Shown: positions 62,361 to 64,000 of the stretch, in pieces
Position numbering within the stretch: the stretch's first letter is position 1
Layout: every line of letters begins with the position of its first letter
Assembly (NCBI GenBank): GCA_008636105.1
Contig: VSDH01000002.1
Location: forward strand, 103,303-167,302
Source: Candidatus Scalindua sediminis
Lineage (GTDB): Bacteria > Planctomycetota > Brocadiia > Brocadiales > Scalinduaceae
Direction: 5' to 3'
DNA length: 64,000 bases
Position numbers and translations under genes: made by a program
The notes under the pieces: model-generated
The model's input: only the letters and a program-made list of their open reading frames with translations
Databases searched by the model: none
What the model was told of the DNA's origin: nothing

Positions 62361-62400
62361 ACAGATTAAACTTTATCTCGATCAGATGTTTTCGATCTGA
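62353..62400 (+). pseudogene. DUF5615 toxin stub
   Basis: 15 codons, GTG start overlapping the antitoxin by 8 bases: VPEQIKLYLDQMFSI*. The KLYLDxMF opening is the usual start of DUF5615 toxins. The remainder is deleted. Confidence 0.65.
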
Positions 62401-62462
62401 CGTAGTGTAAGTGTTGGTTAAAGAATTCTTATATAAAATAGAATCTAAAAGAAAAAGACAAA

Positions 62463-62783
62463 TTGAAAATTGTAGAATATGTTACACCGTTAGGTCTTGA
62501 TGGGAGACGTAGAACTAGACACATTAGGGAACAAAATAGTATAATTGAGTTTGTAGTGCAATATGAAATGGAAATTAAAAACAAATGGTATCAAGTTGTT
62601 AGATATGACACTGCTCATGGATTTGCCCATAAAGATAAATTATCTTATAAAGGTGCTATTCGGAAGGAGAAATTGCCTTTCAATGACTTAAATCTCGCAT
62701 TGACTTTTGCCGAAAAAGACTTAAAAGATAACTGGCAAAAATACAGAGCAAGTTTTTTAAAGGAGGTAGAAGATAATGACTGA
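62463..62783 (+). CDS. DUF7718-like small protein
   Basis: 106 residues: VTPLGLDGRRRTRHIREQNS, WYQVVRYDTAHGFAHKDKLS. I recall this layout as DUF7718, often next to DUF5647 genes as here. The start is TTG 62463 in AAATTGAAAATT. Function unknown; a toxin-antitoxin role is possible. Confidence 0.7.
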   Translation: MKIVEYVTPLGLDGRRRTRHIREQNSIIEFVVQYEMEIKNKWYQVVRYDTAHGFAHKDKLSYKGAIRKEKLPFNDLNLALTFAEKDLKDNWQKYRASFLKEVEDND

Positions 62784-63054
62784 AGAGGAAGTTTTTGCAA
62801 AAAACCTTATTTTGAGCACAGAATTTGATCGATACATTTTGGAGCACCCAGATTTTGCTGAAAAAATTCCATTAAATGCTCAAATTGTTTTATTACCGGA
62901 AAATGACAAGGAACTATGCAGGATAAATATGGAGATAGCAGAACGTCAGCGGGAGGAAGGGCAACAAGTTGTTTATATCCATATAGGACAGATAGCACCA
63001 CAGATTTCTAGACTTACAGATGTAAGTTTGGAACTAAAACCCGCTTGTGAATAA
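62776..63054 (+). CDS. DUF5647-like small protein
   Basis: 92 residues: FAKNLILSTEFDRYILEHPD, FAEKIPLNAQIVLLPENDKE, EEGQQVVYIHIGQI. Overlaps the previous gene by 8 bases, so the two are a coupled pair. Function unknown. Confidence 0.72.
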   Translation: MTEEEVFAKNLILSTEFDRYILEHPDFAEKIPLNAQIVLLPENDKELCRINMEIAERQREEGQQVVYIHIGQIAPQISRLTDVSLELKPACE

Positions 63055-63400
63055 GATAAGGGGTCATAAGGGATCAAGTCCTTCCTTGGCTACATATGAT
63101 CGCAAATTGATAAAAAACGAAAGAAAACTTAGCGTTTACCATGTGAAATGATTCTGCTATTTCACTGTGGTCCTGGCGAGAGGGGAAAAGAAGTTCTCAC
63201 GCAAAGCCGCAAAGAACGCTAAGAATGTAATAAAGGGCAGATACTATTTACGATTGAAGAATGAAGAACCATATCTATGTCGGGTTGCGTGTTACAGGTT
63301 CCGGATTGAAGATTTACGATTTAAAAACACGGGAAACAGGATTTGTATTTTGAAACTGGATTTTTGTTGTGGGGATTGTTGATTGTGTTGTGTAAATGCT
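63055..63400. other. Intergenic with a short repeat fragment
   Basis: 63139-63170 is the minimal CCATGTGAAATGATTCTG...TTTCACTGTGG element without its centre. CACGCAAAGCCGCAAAGAAC is a common near-gene repeat. No gene supported. Confidence 0.6.
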
Positions 63401-63632
63401 TTAAAGTAGTTTGACAAGTGTGGCAACTATCGCAGCCTGTGCTAAAAGCATTCCAGCTACCCACTTTATTATTTCAACCTTTGCCTTTGCAACAATCTTT
63501 TCTACATCTTCTTTTGTAGCCAAATGACCTTCTGCTACATCCTTAATAACTTCAGCTATTTCCTTTTGCGGCGAGTTCATCAAGTTTTGCACCCTTAAGG
63601 CATTCATAAATTCGAAGAGTATCTAATGTCAT
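63401..63632 (-). pseudogene. CCDC90-like coiled-coil membrane protein with a single-base frameshift
   Basis: From ATG 63632 the frame reads MTLDTLRIYECLKGAKLDEL AAKGNS*. The continuation is in a second frame: EIAEVIKDVAEGHLATKEDV, EKIVAKAKVEIIKWVAGMLL AQAAIVATLVKLL*. Removing one base in GCAAAAGGAAATAGC joins them into a standard small protein of about 75 residues with a C-terminal membrane helix. The 68-codon frame from 63607 starts out of phase and is not the natural protein. Could be a sequencing error. Confidence 0.75.
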
Positions 63633-63689
63633 GCAAGAATTTTATCATATTACAGCTTAGCTGCAACCAAATATTTGTTTTTAATTAAT

Positions 63690-63831
63690 CTTAGGTTTTA
63701 CAAGTCAGAATAGACCGTTACATGCTGTTTGTGGTAAATTAGAAGAAGATGAAATTTTAATCATAACTGCGTATGAACCAAATCCTGGAGAATGGAAGGC
63801 CGATTGGAAAACAAGAAAGGAAGTAGATTAA
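63690..63831 (+). pseudogene. DUF4258-like toxin, C-terminal fragment
   Basis: About 46 codons: GFTSQNRPLHAVCGKLEEDE, ILIITAYEPNPGEWKADWKT RKEVD*. Typical end of a DUF4258 protein, which normally stands before an MqsA-like antitoxin. The N-terminal half is missing; an in-frame stop lies just upstream. Confidence 0.65.
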
Positions 63832-63832
63832 A

Positions 63833-64000
63833 ATGTTTGATAAGTGCTATTTTTGTAAGGCTAAGGTGGTTCAACAACAAGTTACTGTCGACTATCGCTG
63901 GGGAGATGTCCTGTTAGTTATTGAGGGAGTTCCCGCCGGGCTTTGTCAACAATGTGGAGAGAAATACTTCTCAAGTGATGTTTATAAAGAACTTGAAAGG
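63833..64000 (+). CDS. MqsA/YgiT-type zinc-finger antitoxin, 3' end outside window
   Basis: The 56 visible codons contain CYFCKAKVVQQQVTVDYRWG and VPAGLCQQCGEKYFSSDVYK, that is, the CxxC...CxxC zinc-binding N-terminal domain. It is 1 base downstream of the DUF4258 fragment. The C-terminal part lies beyond the window. Confidence 0.85.
   Translation, partial: MFDKCYFCKAKVVQQQVTVDYRWGDVLLVIEGVPAGLCQQCGEKYFSSDVYKELER

Noticed and set aside
63167..63382. A 71-codon frame in the intergenic region
   Set aside because: It begins in the TTTCACTGTGG repeat and reads through the common CACGCAAAGCCGCAAAGAAC repeat; no homology or ribosome site.

Overview
The window is an AT-rich bacterial chromosome segment. 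Housekeeping genes (aspS, recG, tex), a secreted HExxH protein resembling the DUF1570 proteins common in planctomycetes, a large exopolysaccharide locus and very heavy small-repeat content point to a planctomycete, possibly of the anammox lineage. That assignment is inference: there is no rRNA, tRNA or other lineage marker. No intact transposase, CRISPR array or RNA gene was seen.

Layout. 1-13.4 kb: aspS (5' end outside the window), an ORF6N remnant, a four-helix-bundle (4HB, S23-type) gene, recG, a higBA-type pair, a yjbQ homologue, a RHH/RelE pair, a secreted unknown, tex, a lipoprotein protease and a rubredoxin/metallo-beta-lactamase-fold fusion. 13.4-19.1 kb: a broken VOC gene, a secreted Arg/Glu/Asp/Lys repeat protein, a hicB with a frameshifted hicA, an exported peroxiredoxin and a transglutaminase-like fusion. 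20-59.2 kb: an exopolysaccharide Wzx/Wzy-type locus. The secretion part (repeat protein, beta-barrel, Wza-like export lipoprotein, Wzc-like kinase, TPR protein) is separated from the assembly part (O-antigen ligase, flippase, methyltransferases, glycosyltransferases, polymerase, two B12-type radical SAM enzymes, DegT aminotransferase, sugar transferase, CapD-like epimerase) by an 11-kb accessory island at 28.2-39.5 kb. The island holds a DnaG/Toprim-like gene, hicBA, tumA/tumE, two MNT/HEPN modules, a PIN pair, a DUF433/DUF5615 pair, an EPS-type MarR regulator and two GIY-YIG insertions. 59.4-64 kb: a second cluster of toxin-antitoxin-like pairs, several of them broken, ending in a partial MqsA-like antitoxin.

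The most striking observation is a GIY-YIG endonuclease ORF, identical at two loci 7.4 kb apart. In each locus it splits a different 4HB gene at nearly the same point, just before the conserved EGYGRF motif, and the 3' half of the host gene is nearly identical too. This looks like homing with co-conversion of the flank. A 4HB gene at 2.5 kb shows the uninterrupted site.

The intergenic DNA is built from layered repeats. They are three MITE-like families with terminal inverted repeats (143-276 bp, 271-286 bp and about 100 bp), a GC-rich palindrome of the type CCCCCATTCC...GGGGGC, a GTGAAATGACTT...CACTGTGG element, AT-rich CTTTAGNTCACTTTA arrays, and a diverged 220-bp sequence present three times. 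Some palindromes have entered genes: in frame in aspS, in a signal-peptide region and in the O-antigen ligase, and disruptively in a VOC gene and a hicA-like gene.
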